From the NCBI GenBank assembly GCA_031761405.1, contig JASEVX010000003.1, forward strand, positions 140,415,762-140,479,761: a DNA stretch of 64,000 nt. The letters are read 5' to 3'. Below are positions 43,037 through 52,787 of this stretch, in pieces. How positions within the stretch are numbered: position 1 is the first letter of the stretch; each line of letters starts with the position of its first letter. The notes under the pieces are model-generated. The model was not told where the DNA came from. It ran no database searches and worked only from the letters and a program-made list of their open reading frames with translations. The stretch comes from Serripes groenlandicus (lineage: Eukaryota > Mollusca > Bivalvia > Cardiida > Cardiidae). The position numbers were made by a program, and so were the translations under genes.

Positions 43037-43412
43037 ATGTACCTAATCTACAACAAATGGGTCGACTTCGTCGATTGCGTTAGCTCCGGAAATGCATCTT
43101 TAAACCAAGCAGGTGATGGTAACCGGTTACAGGTGATATCTATCGATCAATCAAACAGAAGTTATAAAACAGGATCTGTTAGAACAATTTTATACGCAGA
43201 GCAAACCACAGCTCAACCTAAATCGGAATTACAAAGAGAAGATATAAATCCAACTGTAGTTGTGGATATGCTTCAGACAGGTAAAGACCATAAACGAAAA
43301 GAAAACAAAAGGAAAAGAAACTCTAAATGAAAATCGAACAAACGTGTAAAACGTCAAAGAGGTGCAGGTAAAAGGACAACACGTGTTGGAAAGAAGTACA
43401 AACAGAAAGAAT
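43037..43412 (+). pseudogene. Basic protein upstream of the capsid gene
   Basis: The frame reads ...WVDFVDCVSSGNASLNQ and ...INPTVVVDMLQTGKD, then a strongly basic tail (KRKENKRKRN), a stop at 43327-43330, and further in frame KRQRGAGKRTTRVGKK before the next stop. A basic tail just before the major capsid gene would suit a packaged DNA-binding or minor capsid protein. This is inference from position and charge. No ATG is seen at the natural beginning. Confidence 0.4.
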
Positions 43413-43554
43413 AATTTTTAACGATCACGTGATATTTTTGAAAATTAATTTAAGAAAATGTCGGTGTATCTCAGGTGTCAGACGACAGCGCTTTCGAGTT
43501 TAGAATTCATTCACAGAATTCCAGCGATTAGTGTGGCCTTAATTATTCTCAATT

Positions 43555-44553
43555 ATATGTCAAATTAAAAGTTAAGAAGGCAGACGGGATTGCATTAATC
43601 ACAGAACCAGTGCGACCTGCCTTTTCTACAAGCGAAGGCACGCTTCAAAACAAAGCCAGTTTAACCTGTAACTACAACCTATATCGAGCGCACATACAGA
43701 CTATGTTGAATAATGGTCAGGATGCATTGTCAAGTCAACTACATACGCAGGTATAGCGGATGGATGACGCGGATTCACCAGGAATTACTGATCCTAGCAT
43801 TAGGCATAATGAATTATACTTTAGATCGGTATTGATTGACAAATTCGAAACTCTGGATTAACAGCAACCTATCTTTCATGATTTGTTCTCTATGGATCGG
43901 TATCTCATTAATAAAGTAGATGTTAAAGTGAAGCTGTATAGAAGTTCCACTAATTTCGCCCTGTTAGCAAAAGATAGCAGGACAGATTCCCAAAATTCAA
44001 ATTGAAATTATTTATATATATATTTGCAAAGAAATAAAAGTCAATCCTGCCGTTATCTTCGGTCATTTACATATTTTGGAGAAGCAAAATGCTCTTTACC
44101 ATTTTACGAAAGCAGAATGTCGGTCTCAAAGTATCGCAATAGGCAGTCCGTCTTATCACAGGGAAAACATGTTTCAAGGAAAGAGACCTGATAAAGTTGT
44201 GATAGGCTTTGTGAAAAGCAAAGCTGTGAATGGGGACTATACCACAAATCCATTTAACTTTGAACACTGCAACAATCGGCACACTGCTTTATATCTAGAC
44301 GGTTTAGCTGTTGGCGGTTATCCATTGAACTACTACCATACGTGCGTTCACTAACTTGTTGATGTCGAGCGGTAAATGGCGGTTTGATGAAGGCAATGCA
44401 TTGGACAGAGAACATTTTAGCAGCGGCAGTACACTGTTTGCTTTCCAAATCAAACCGACTTTCTCGCATCATGGAGAATATTTAAGCTTATTAAAGAACG
44501 GCAACATCAGATTAGATGTTCAGTTCGCCAAGGCTTTAACACGTTATTATTGA
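43555..44553 (+). pseudogene. Polinton major capsid protein (double jelly-roll), broken
   Basis: Pieces in order: [97 protein letters not shown], then SSGSTLFAFQIKP and NGNIRLDVQFAKAL at the C-terminus. This is the block order of the Polinton capsid protein that forms the hexon of the predicted particle; invertebrate genomes often list it under the worm name F54H12.2. At least two in-frame stops (for example in 'caggtatagcgg' near 43755) and shifts near 44020 and 44350 disable it. Confidence 0.8.
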
Positions 44554-45072
44554 TGATTAATACATTTCACGTTATGACATTATTTAATATTAATTGATAA
44601 CATTTTAAATAGCGTAACCAGAATAAAAGTTATTAGTACACGATTATATTGAACTAGCAATTTATCCAATAATTTTATAAGGTTATAAGACTTACAGTGA
44701 AGGGGTAGGCTATTTCGAAATAAACAAGGAGAGAGACGTTATATTTCCATGATGAATACCAGCCAACTGTTGTGCTGCGTCGACTGCGACCCCATTTGAC
44801 ATAAACATGTTGGGCGAACCGTCTTCCGCAAAATAGATTCAATCGCCTTTATGGTTTAATCATTACTACGGACATTGATTCATTTTTATTCTTTCCGTGT
44901 CGCCTTTCGATTTCACATTCTCTTTAACGCGAAATTGAACTTACGCCACCTTCCAAACTCCAGTTAAATAAAAAGGTAATTTTAAATGTATTTTAAACCT
45001 ATAAGTCTGATTATCTGTGTGAGAAGATATACTTTCGTCTCTTTTTATATAGATATAACGATCCATAATTAT

Positions 45073-46510
45073 TTACAATGCGTTCTCACTTGCGTCTTTG
45101 ACATCGTCCGCGTTTATGCAGCTATTAAATGTCTTAGGAAATCCCCTCCACTCGAAAATGTATCGTAGCTTTTTGCTTCGCCGTCTCTTTCTAATGATTC
45201 TCTGATTAAACCATAAGCTGTTTTCGTCTTTATTAACATTTTGTAACTCTTTCGCATAAAACAATCCTTTAATACTCTCATTCTTTAGGTATTTCAACTC
45301 ATACATTGGTATACATTGTTTCAACAATGTAGCAGACATTTTAAATACTTGTGTAGTAAACTGTTCTTGGTAGGCCCTAAGAAACGGTGTAACGAAATGT
45401 CTCCCAACTTTTTGCCACGGACGGCATCTGTATACCTGAGCATTTACCTAACGGTGTTACCATGGTGATAGGCAAGTCAGGTATACAAGCCTTACCCTAA
45501 AACAGCGATGGGGGCTTAATAGAGAGAGATCTGGAGTCTTGTTTGGGCAGGTTGTGTTCGAGAGGGAGGCCTGACGGAGGCGGGTACACGGGAGATGTAA
45601 CGCAACAGGAATAATGCAGGTAATGGAGAGAGAATTGACAAGAGAGTAGACGCTTATTGTTTGTAGTTTAATAAACCTAGAAAAATAATAGAGGATAATT
45701 ACAATTCGAGTGTTTTGACTTGTTTACGGCTTAACAACACTGAAGTACCACAACGGCTGTTTCGTAAATATAATGCGAACTAAATCACCGATTATATACA
45801 TAAACACGGGTTTGCTTTTCACTACTGGTTTCTTTTTTAAATACATATACGCCCATACATCGGCTTAGTTTTTCTGATCAACCTGGTTAGATGGTAAGCC
45901 ATTCAAACTACTATGTGATGTTTTGTTATAGTTACTGGCGATGGCTTCTAGGGAATCGATGTAACGCCGGAGCGTTTTTGACTCATCATCCTATAAAGCT
46001 AAGTTTCAATTGTTCGTAAAAAGGTAAATTTCATCTTCTTTCATGAGTTTTTTTAATTCAACGGTTAACACTTTCTGATCCACGATCAGCTCGTACTTTC
46101 TTTGGTTTTTGCTCACGTAATATACTTTTCATCGCTTCCAAAATAACCTCGGCTGTTTTTTGTTTAAGCGTTCGTATCCATTTTATTCTAGACAAGATGT
46201 CGATTGCAAATAAAAGAAAATTTATACCGTCAATTTCATCCGTCAAATTGGCAATTAAAAGCAAATATGTCCCATTGCTCGTTAATAGAAGTTACACGCA
46301 CATTTCGCCGTCTTGAAACGATAACGAACCGGCTTCTGTAAAGCGTATGAATCTTACTTGCCCAACGATTATCGCAAACACTCAATATTAAACACGCCTG
46401 GGTACTTCCGATTTAACGCATTTAATAATTGTTGTGGTAAAGCATAAGCTGCTGGATTTTTTTCTTCAAAGTAATACTTGTTTAATATGTTTCGTTTTAT
46501 CTCATCAATC
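45073..46510 (-). pseudogene. Polinton integrase with chromodomain, broken and interrupted by an LTR
   Basis: On the minus strand: an N-terminal helical region (KYYFEEKNPAAYALPQQL), then DGINFLLFAIDILSRIKW and PKKVRADRGSES, giving the D...D...E order of a retroviral-type catalytic core. After the solo LTR comes a C-terminal segment (YELKYLKNESIKGLFYAKEL and LRYIFEWRGFPKTFNS) matching the chromodomain of Polinton integrases. Several stops lie between. The gene points inward from the right inverted repeat, the usual Polinton arrangement. Integrase would have cut and joined the element ends. Confidence 0.82.
45388..45752. mobile_element. Solo LTR (365 bp) with ACGG target duplication
   Basis: It begins TGTAACGAAATG and ends GTACCACA (TG...CA), flanked by ACGG at 45384-45387 and 45753-45756. 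Removing it with one ACGG rejoins the integrase reading exactly (codons for KQP and FLRAY become contiguous on the minus strand), so both ends are certain. An AATAAA lies at about 45669. It is the residue of an LTR retrotransposon, probably Ty3/Gypsy-like, after recombination between LTRs. Confidence 0.9.
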
Positions 46511-46640
46511 ATCTTTCTTAATCCCCCACGAGCACTGAAATGAATGTCTGTCTTAAATAAATTCGGTTTCCGATGAGTTTAAATAGTGTTAAAGGGGTAT
46601 TAAAGGTCTGAATTAACAATGTATTTTTTTAATAGCTTTT

Positions 46641-46930
46641 AAAGGGCTGTAATAAACGCATTACTTGAAGTTGTTAACTCGCGTCAGTCTTCTCCCTTGT
46701 TTTATCGGAAACCGCGCCTATCGAATGTGTCCATCTTTAATATCCCCGCTTATTTCAACTCGATTACAAACCACCACGGAAGGCAAGTTTCAACCATGTC
46801 ATATGATTCGAAGTAGAACCGAGACATGTTCTCTCACACAGAACCGAGTTTTTGCTCTTACCGACAAATCTACTCTTACCGAGCCTTGTATGCTGGAATT
46901 GATGTGTTCAGTCCCGGGGTATACCAAGGT
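46641..46930 (-). repeat. Polinton right terminal inverted repeat
   Basis: Inverted copy of 37370-37695; for example 'aatgtgtccatctttaatatccccgc' and 'ttcaaccatgtcatatgattcgaagtagaaccgag' are complements of left-arm sentences. The 101-codon frame here is an accident of the repeat. Confidence 0.85.
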
Positions 46931-46974
46931 AATGTATTGTATTCCTTGGCGAAAAAGATATTGTGGTTAGAATT

Positions 46975-47095
46975 AAACTGACAGGTTGGTGTCAGGACAA
47001 ACGGACGATTAGGCTTGGTGCCTAACACAGGAAACGCCGTGATATAACTGAAATAGTGTTGAAAGCGGCGTTAAATACCATACAAACAATTTATT
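46975..47095 (+). repeat. SINE 3' end
   Basis: 'acaggttggtgtcaggacaaacgg' and 'gccgtgatataactgaaatagtgttgaaagcggcgttaaat' followed by an A-rich end. It lies immediately outside the Polinton. Confidence 0.75.
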
Positions 47096-47263
47096 GTCCA
47101 ATAAGGTTTAAAAAGATATAGGTGAATAAATGAATGCAATGATTTTGGTATATTTTTAAATCTAAAATTTGAAGGAATATGTTGCAGAGGTGTAAAAGGG
47201 TGTTTGTACCACCGATATGAGATAAATTGTTCAACAAAGATGATAAAAATACCTATGATATTC

Positions 47264-47350
47264 ATGTATTTTTATTTAAAAAAGAAGACAGTATGACCTT
47301 GATATTCATTTATTTTTATTTAAAAAAGAAGACAGTATGACCTTGATATT
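47264..47350 (+). repeat. Two-copy direct duplication, ~44-bp period
   Basis: 'tatttttatttaaaaaagaagacagtatgaccttgatattc' occurs twice back to back with no mismatch apparent. Confidence 0.8.
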
Positions 47351-47769
47351 CTGCGTGCTAATTCGACAACGGAACCATTACATTACCATACATTACATAA
47401 TTAGTAGTGCAAATACAGTTTTATACCTTATATGCGATTTGACACTTTTCGATATGTTTCGTCAACAAGACACATCTCTGAATCCTAAACGTAGTTATGT
47501 CATGAAGAGCTTTTCAAAGAATTCGAGATTGAAGTAATGCAAGCTGTAATAATGCAATAGACACTGATTCCTACTATTAGACAATGAGGAAATGTCTAAC
47601 GATTTGCTATGTTTACGAGATGGCTGAGAGCGGTGTGATGGTGAGGTACGTTACACATTAGAAGCAATTAACCCTTTTTTCTTGACAAATAACCTAAATT
47701 ACAGCAATGATATTAATCATATCGAACATCAACTTTTGAGTTTAATCATTTCATTAATTTGATTAGCTT

Positions 47770-48039
47770 TCAGAATTGTTTTATCATTGGAACTTGATTT
47801 TCTGTATTTTTTTTAGTCGGAATCGTAAAACAGCTTCCACTCGATTCACAATATTTAAACTGTACCCATGCTTCTGTTGAAAGTCTAGAAATACATCTAT
47901 TCATTTTTGATTCTGTAATTTCTTTTATTTCAAGAGCAAATTCCTTTGTTGAAGCCGTTCTAATGCGTAATTGATGCCAAATAAAATCAATTTTCCGGCT
48001 AAAATCCAAACAAAATATCGAAGTTTGTTTGTTAGACAA
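47770..48039 (-). other. Open frame of 89 codons, unassigned
   Basis: The frame is open from 48039 to a TGA at 47770, with an internal ATG (MNRCISRLSTEAW). It has balanced composition (LRIRTASTKEFALEIKEITE), unlike the AT-driven chance frames nearby, so it may be an exon. No splice partner or motif is recognised. Confidence 0.25.
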
Positions 48040-48448
48040 GGACTTTTTGGTGGTTCAATTCTGAAAGCTTTGAACTAGGATGGATTAAAAATGTTCCACA
48101 GACACATGTTTTGTAATTGACATTACAAATAATATACAACTACCACGGAATCCCTCTGAACCCTAAATGGTGTTAAATAATGGAGAGCACTGTGGAAAAA
48201 GTTTTTTGAATTAATTCAATGAAGATATCGTAATGATATTATAACATTATAAACTGACTAAATTTTAGATTTCGACGAGTGTCATTATAGCAACGAGCCA
48301 CGTGCCAAAGGTTCTAAATATAATGTATTTTAAATTTATGTTTTACCTATATTATTATCAGCTGCTACTCTTGCTGCCACACTTGTGTCTTTAGAAACCT
48401 CATTGGCAAGAAGTTGCCGGGTTGAAATCGGTATTTGAAAACTTTCAG

Positions 48449-49880
48449 ATATGACACAGAAGACGACCAAAGCAATGGGAGAGATTACGACAGACATTCA
48501 TAAACAAAAAAGTAAACGCAGAACGTAAAACCTTAGACTTAAATGATAGACTTACTACATATTACTTTTGAAGAAATTGAAAATCTAAAATAACATTTGA
48601 AAGATCAAATTGAAGACTTGTCAGGAAAGCTGAGTGATGAATAAAAATGTTTGAATGAAATAGTTGTTGACTTTAAAGAAACAACACACCGAGAGTTTAC
48701 GAATCTGAAGCAATAACACGATTCAACTTATTCTAAAGTAAAATGAAACGGTAAGATGATATTAGCTGGACTTTAGTACACCTAACCATCTGTTTGTTAA
48801 TAAGTATTTTATTGTTAGAGGTGGCAAAAGTGGTAATAAGGCATACCCTGTTGATGGACTTTGGATTGTTAATTGATGTGTAAAGCCTTTGTGAAGGTAG
48901 GCCAAGTAATGTAGTTATACCTGTTTTTCCTGTCCGCAGCAAAGGTTCTGGCAAAACATACGTAAGTGATGTTATACTGTTCACACTTAAACAAATGACC
49001 ACAACAAATCTCAAACAAAGTGGTTTGTTATTACTATCATTACTAACACTATAAATCATTGCACATCCGTCAATACCTTCAATACAAGACGGCCTAAGAT
49101 TTGGGTGGGGGGGGGGGGGGGGGTATATTGGTTCCAACAGACTATAGATAACTTTTTGCAAACTCCACCGTTACGCGTAAATAAGCTTGACAATATCAGT
49201 TAAAATATCAAATACAGCAGCTATTTATGTTAAGAAAATCACCTGACATACGTCTACTGCAAGACATAATTGTTTGTGGAACAATGAAGAAAATGAATCA
49301 ATCTGTCATATGTGAACTTTATCCAGTTGATGTTCTTTAAAGGAATACCTCGCTTATTTTACTTTATTTCATTTCTACCTTAGTTTGATAGCCAACTGTT
49401 CCGGTATGCTAGTTAAAGCCTCTTCCAAACAATCAAATAATAGAACTTCAAGAAAGGAAAAAGAAGCACGGATACATTTATGTTGATTTTTTGTACGAAC
49501 GATAAATAACTGAATTGAAAATTATGAATGACCGATAATTATCACATTTACTCCCATCTGTATGTGTACGTTTGTAATTGGGAGTTTCTTCTTTCAGGAC
49601 ATTGACCATGATATTTCTGGTATTCCTCGATGCAGTCTTATTTTAAATTGTGCTGAATACTCGAATCGATAGCTATACTCTGTTTGATAAATTGGTGAAG
49701 AGATCATGCAAATATATGTAGTGACAAGGGAGATAAGTTTCAAAGGATTTCAGTCGCAGACAGCATTGAATTTGAGGTAGGGGGTAGAAGCGAGAACAGG
49801 CAGGAAAAGAGCGCAAAGCCACAGAAAGAGCGTACACGTATCTCTGTTTTAGACGTAATGGGGGAAAATAGCAGCCAATG
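48449..49880 (+). pseudogene. Decayed partial copy of the coiled-coil membrane gene
   Basis: Exon-3 equivalent at 48449 (acceptor 'aactttcag', then AT-ATG, MTQKTTKAMGEITTDI, soon a stop). A coiled-coil stretch with four or more stops lies at 48565-48720 (DQIEDLSGKLSDE, ETTHREFTNLKQ). The exon-5 equivalent at 48819-48961 has the same 143-bp length, acceptor and donor gtaagt, but a TAA replaces the Tyr codon at the end of the helix. The truncated exon-6 equivalent at about 49596-49672 keeps DHDISGIPRCSLI. Intron sequence is also shared: 'aaagcctcttccaaacaatcaaa' near 49415 matches 20325, and 'agctatactctgtttgata' at 49670 matches 20714. Exons 1, 2, 7 and 8 are not found. Confidence 0.88.
49107..49123 (+). 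repeat. (G)17 homopolymer
   Basis: An uninterrupted run of 17 G in the intron of the decayed copy. Its length is likely to be unreliable. Confidence 0.8.
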
Positions 49881-50244
49881 TAGACTTGGTATTGTTTAAT
49901 CACCAATTCTCTACAATTTATTTTTGACATTGTGCAAATTATAATGGGCGAAAATTCTAATTGTAGATCTAATATTCTAATGGATACTGTTCTCAACGTC
50001 TGGTGGAATATTGGTTTTATTAAAACTTAAGTTTTGCTAAAAGAAATACAAATTGTCAAAAAAAAGAAGCACAAGTTCTTTTCTGAACCAGAATCTTCAA
50101 AAGTATATATTTTCAGTTTTAACTGTTTAAGTCCTCAGGCAATATGTTGCCAGTGAAATTAACATTCCGGGAAACTGTGAGTTAAAATGGTTGCTCCTTG
50201 AGCATGAACCTCTTTATCATTTAAACTTATATAAAGGTAAAAGG

Positions 50245-50805
50245 TTAATGGTCAATAGAACCAAAGGAGACCCACGCAAGAAGACCAACAAGCAGGACTA
50301 TAGCTGCTAAAAACATCACTACATGGTGCGAGTGTAGCTCGATATTCGCATCAAGTGCACGGCTCAATTCGAAAAGAAGATCAACTAATATTTTGTTTAC
50401 TGAATCTGTTGAATTGTTCAATGGGGGCGCTTCCACCGTGTGTAGTGGCGTGGTCAGGACCTTCAGCAGTCTGAGGGCTTTGTTATCGACGTAAACGTTG
50501 TCGTATCCAATGGGATCATTGAGGCTCTCCCAATACACCTAATTGTGTGTCGCCGTGCCCGTTTGTATGAAGGCTTCAGTGATCTTTCTACTCACTTCTT
50601 TGAACTTATCAAGCGTAATCGCTGACTTGGTCTCATTTACTTCGTTATCTTCCCCTGGATCTTTGGATGACTCTGTTGTGTTGGAATATATCGTTTCTAT
50701 AGAACCATCGTCGGATGAATCGCCTGACACATCGGTTTGCACCTTGTCGTATTTTGTGATCAATACAAAGACATCAGTGTCATCTAGGGAGTAAAACAAA
50801 GACAT
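50245..50805 (-). pseudogene. IFI44-like GTPase, copy 2, last exon (G4 + C-terminal membrane anchor)
   Basis: On the minus strand the acceptor 'ttattag' precedes MSLFYSLDDTDVFVLITKYDK, a beta strand ending in the G4 box TKYD. After an acidic linker, ITLDKFKEVSRKITEAF leads to an in-frame TAG (50539-50541), and the same frame continues VYWESLNDPIGYD, DNKALRLLKVL and finally a hydrophobic helix (VVMFLAAIVLLVGLLAWVSF) five residues before the stop at 50245. The block order (G4, then a Trp-containing loop, then 'ALRLL') follows IFI44. The extra C-terminal anchor recalls GIMAP-type GTPases and would tether it to an organelle. The TAG sits where a Tyr codon would be natural, so one base change kills it, or the assembly is wrong. 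Confidence 0.68.
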
Positions 50806-50849
50806 CTAATAACAGAATGGTACGCATAAGTTGTCATGGTTTAGTCGTT

Positions 50850-51030
50850 TCCAATATGCATAATCGCTTTGATGAATCAACAACAGACAACTTGTTGTGA
50901 CAACAGGAGAAATTACTCTTTATGTTTCCAATTCTATTCACTGATTTGACTCTAATTTATAGACACGTTTATTCAATATTTGAAAGTCCTCTGCTGCTGA
51001 TTCGTGGTATATGATAAAGGGTAAACAACA
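50850..51030. mobile_element. Diverged palindromic MITE remnant
   Basis: 'aacagacaacttgttgtgacaacaggagaaatt' and 'gaaagtcctctgctgctgattcgtgg...aaagggtaaac' follow the order of the TTAA family, but identity is low. Confidence 0.4.
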
Positions 51031-51819
51031 AAAATGTATTTTGTCACAAATGCGTTTTATGTTTTTAACTGTTGATATATTGAATGAAGTTGACTCTTAG
51101 TGTGGTCATGATTTGCGTATTCATTGTGCTACTATGTATACATTGCATACATATCTTCCCTGTTAACCATGTAATTTACACATGATCAATTACATGGCCA
51201 TGACTTTCTAACTATACCTGTTTTAAATTGAGTTATGTAAAATATGACTTCAAATATCTGCTTCAAATCTTGCACCTTGTCATCCTACTAAATTTGCGGG
51301 AAAGAAATGATAAAATCATCCATCGTGACGGGGCACGCATGTGCCATGCTCACATGTCCGATTTCATAACTTTGCACGAATATATTAAGGTGGTCCAAGA
51401 AAATCAATATTCGTGGAAATTGCATTGTTATATCGCGGAAGCCACATATTAAAAACATCTTTGTTCCATTAATACATTTATGCCACCAATGAATAACGAA
51501 AAACGCGCACGTGTAATTGGCATGGTCCAAGCCAGGATTGAACTACATAGGACCTTCTGGACAAACAGAATATCAGGCGACTCACATGGCTATCCATTAC
51601 AAAATTAAGCAGGCCCTATCCCATGTATAGGATGAACTTGGCTGCCCTGTTATAAGATAATCTGCACGACCTATCAACGTACGTGATGTTTAACGTATGC
51701 TCGTTCAGAAGTGGTCCAACATCCCCCAGAGGTTTATAAGAAACTGCATAATGTACATGATATATATATGCATATATGTGCTAAGAGTAAGATTACAGAT
51801 TTATTGGGGGTAAACGGCT

Positions 51820-51940
51820 TAACGTAACGCCGTTTTTAACAATCGTTCAGACATATCACGGCGGTCGGTTCACATACGTGTGTTTCCTGGCTATCTCACA
51901 CCAGTACTCCACACAACATACTTTTCACACAACTGGGGAT
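51820..51940 (-). repeat. SINE, reverse orientation, broken by the LINE
   Basis: 'acgccgtttttaacaatcgttcagacatatcacggcgg' and 'ctggctatctcacaccagtact' parallel the reverse SINE at 42165. Where that copy continues with 'ctacatttcccatatagac', this one passes into LINE sequence, so the LINE's truncated 5' end joins inside the SINE. Confidence 0.65.
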
Positions 51941-51986
51941 AGACACACTAATTAAAGGGATCAATACTAAAGGTTTACAAAAGGGT

Positions 51987-52745
51987 ATGCTCACGCATGC
52001 AAAGGGAGGCGCTGGCATCGAATCCATCACAGAAGAAATCAAATTATTTGATTTACGAAAATTTACAAGCATTATTATTTATATCGGGGGAAATGACGCA
52101 GCAGCTGGAATAAATGCGGAAAACTTTGGATCAAAGTACAACAAACTCGTACAAAATGTAAAACTTATAAACCCACGATGTGAGATTCTACTCTGTGACC
52201 TCTGTCCCCGCTATGACGTCGACGTGCGCGAATTCAACAACGTCATTTATCAAGTAGCCTTAGATAATGGCGCTGTTTTGATCGAACTTTTCGGCAAATT
52301 CATAAAACACGGACGGGTTGTGGATCGCTACTACACCAACGATGGAATACATATTTCAATCTCGGGTATAAAACGCATGCTGGGCGGTATAAATGAGCTT
52401 CATCATTTAGTTGATGACTTCAAGACATGTACATTTTACCAGCGCGGCAGAAATCAACAAAATCAAACGAACTCGTATATGGAACGTGATAGTGCCAGCT
52501 GGAGACAAATTAACAGACAAACGACGCCCCGGGGATTTCAAGACGTTCCTCGATCGCGTAGGCCAGGGGGGAGATCTCCCACGGGAACAAATCCCAGCGC
52601 GGGAAATATAATGTGCATTTATTGCAAAAAGACAAATCATGCATCAAATGAATGTTATTTTCGAAAAACAGAGTTTAATGGTCACTGTTTTGATTGTGGC
52701 GAAATCGGCCATAAAAAAATTAATTGTACACATCAATTACGCTAG
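51987..52745 (+). CDS. LINE ORF1: SGNH esterase + zinc knuckles, N-terminus missing
   Basis: An open frame of 252 codons. SIIIYIGGNDAAAG is block III (GGND) of SGNH hydrolases, and NDGIHISISG carries the D-x-x-H of block V. The GDS block with the catalytic Ser would lie upstream and is gone. Then follow a Gly/Arg/Pro-rich linker and two zinc knuckles, CIYCKKTNHASNEC and CFDCGEIGHKKINC. Such ORF1 proteins bind element RNA; the esterase role is unclear. The first Met is internal to the original protein. Confidence 0.85.
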   Translation: MLTHAKGGAGIESITEEIKLFDLRKFTSIIIYIGGNDAAAGINAENFGSKYNKLVQNVKLINPRCEILLCDLCPRYDVDVREFNNVIYQVALDNGAVLIELFGKFIKHGRVVDRYYTNDGIHISISGIKRMLGGINELHHLVDDFKTCTFYQRGRNQQNQTNSYMERDSASWRQINRQTTPRGFQDVPRSRRPGGRSPTGTNPSAGNIMCIYCKKTNHASNECYFRKTEFNGHCFDCGEIGHKKINCTHQLR

Positions 52746-52787
52746 GATGTAGGCCAAAGTGCCAATGCTTATACATTTGAAAGTGAC

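Larger units (their letters stand above)
37370..46930. mobile_element. Polinton/Maverick DNA transposon remnant
   Basis: Two inverted arms of about 300 bp (37370-37695 and 46641-46930) enclose pieces of the defining Polinton genes: protein-primed DNA polymerase B (41573-42072), double-jelly-roll major capsid protein (43555-44553) and a retroviral-type integrase with a chromodomain (45073-46510, minus). Further frames are at 42505-42998 and 43037-43412. At 9.6 kb, and with no ATPase or protease seen, it is much shorter than the usual 15-20 kb. All of its recognised genes carry stops or shifts. A DIRS element and a solo LTR are inserted in it, and a zinc-knuckle fragment sits in its left part. 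Polintons are virus-related self-synthesising transposons; this copy is dead. Confidence 0.88.

Noticed and set aside
45388..45752. Reading the LTR as part of the integrase gene or as an intron
   Set aside because: It has TG...CA ends and an ACGG duplication, and lacks GT-AG borders at the join.
46665..46970. 101-codon plus-strand frame
   Set aside because: It lies in the Polinton right inverted repeat, whose left partner has no matching frame.
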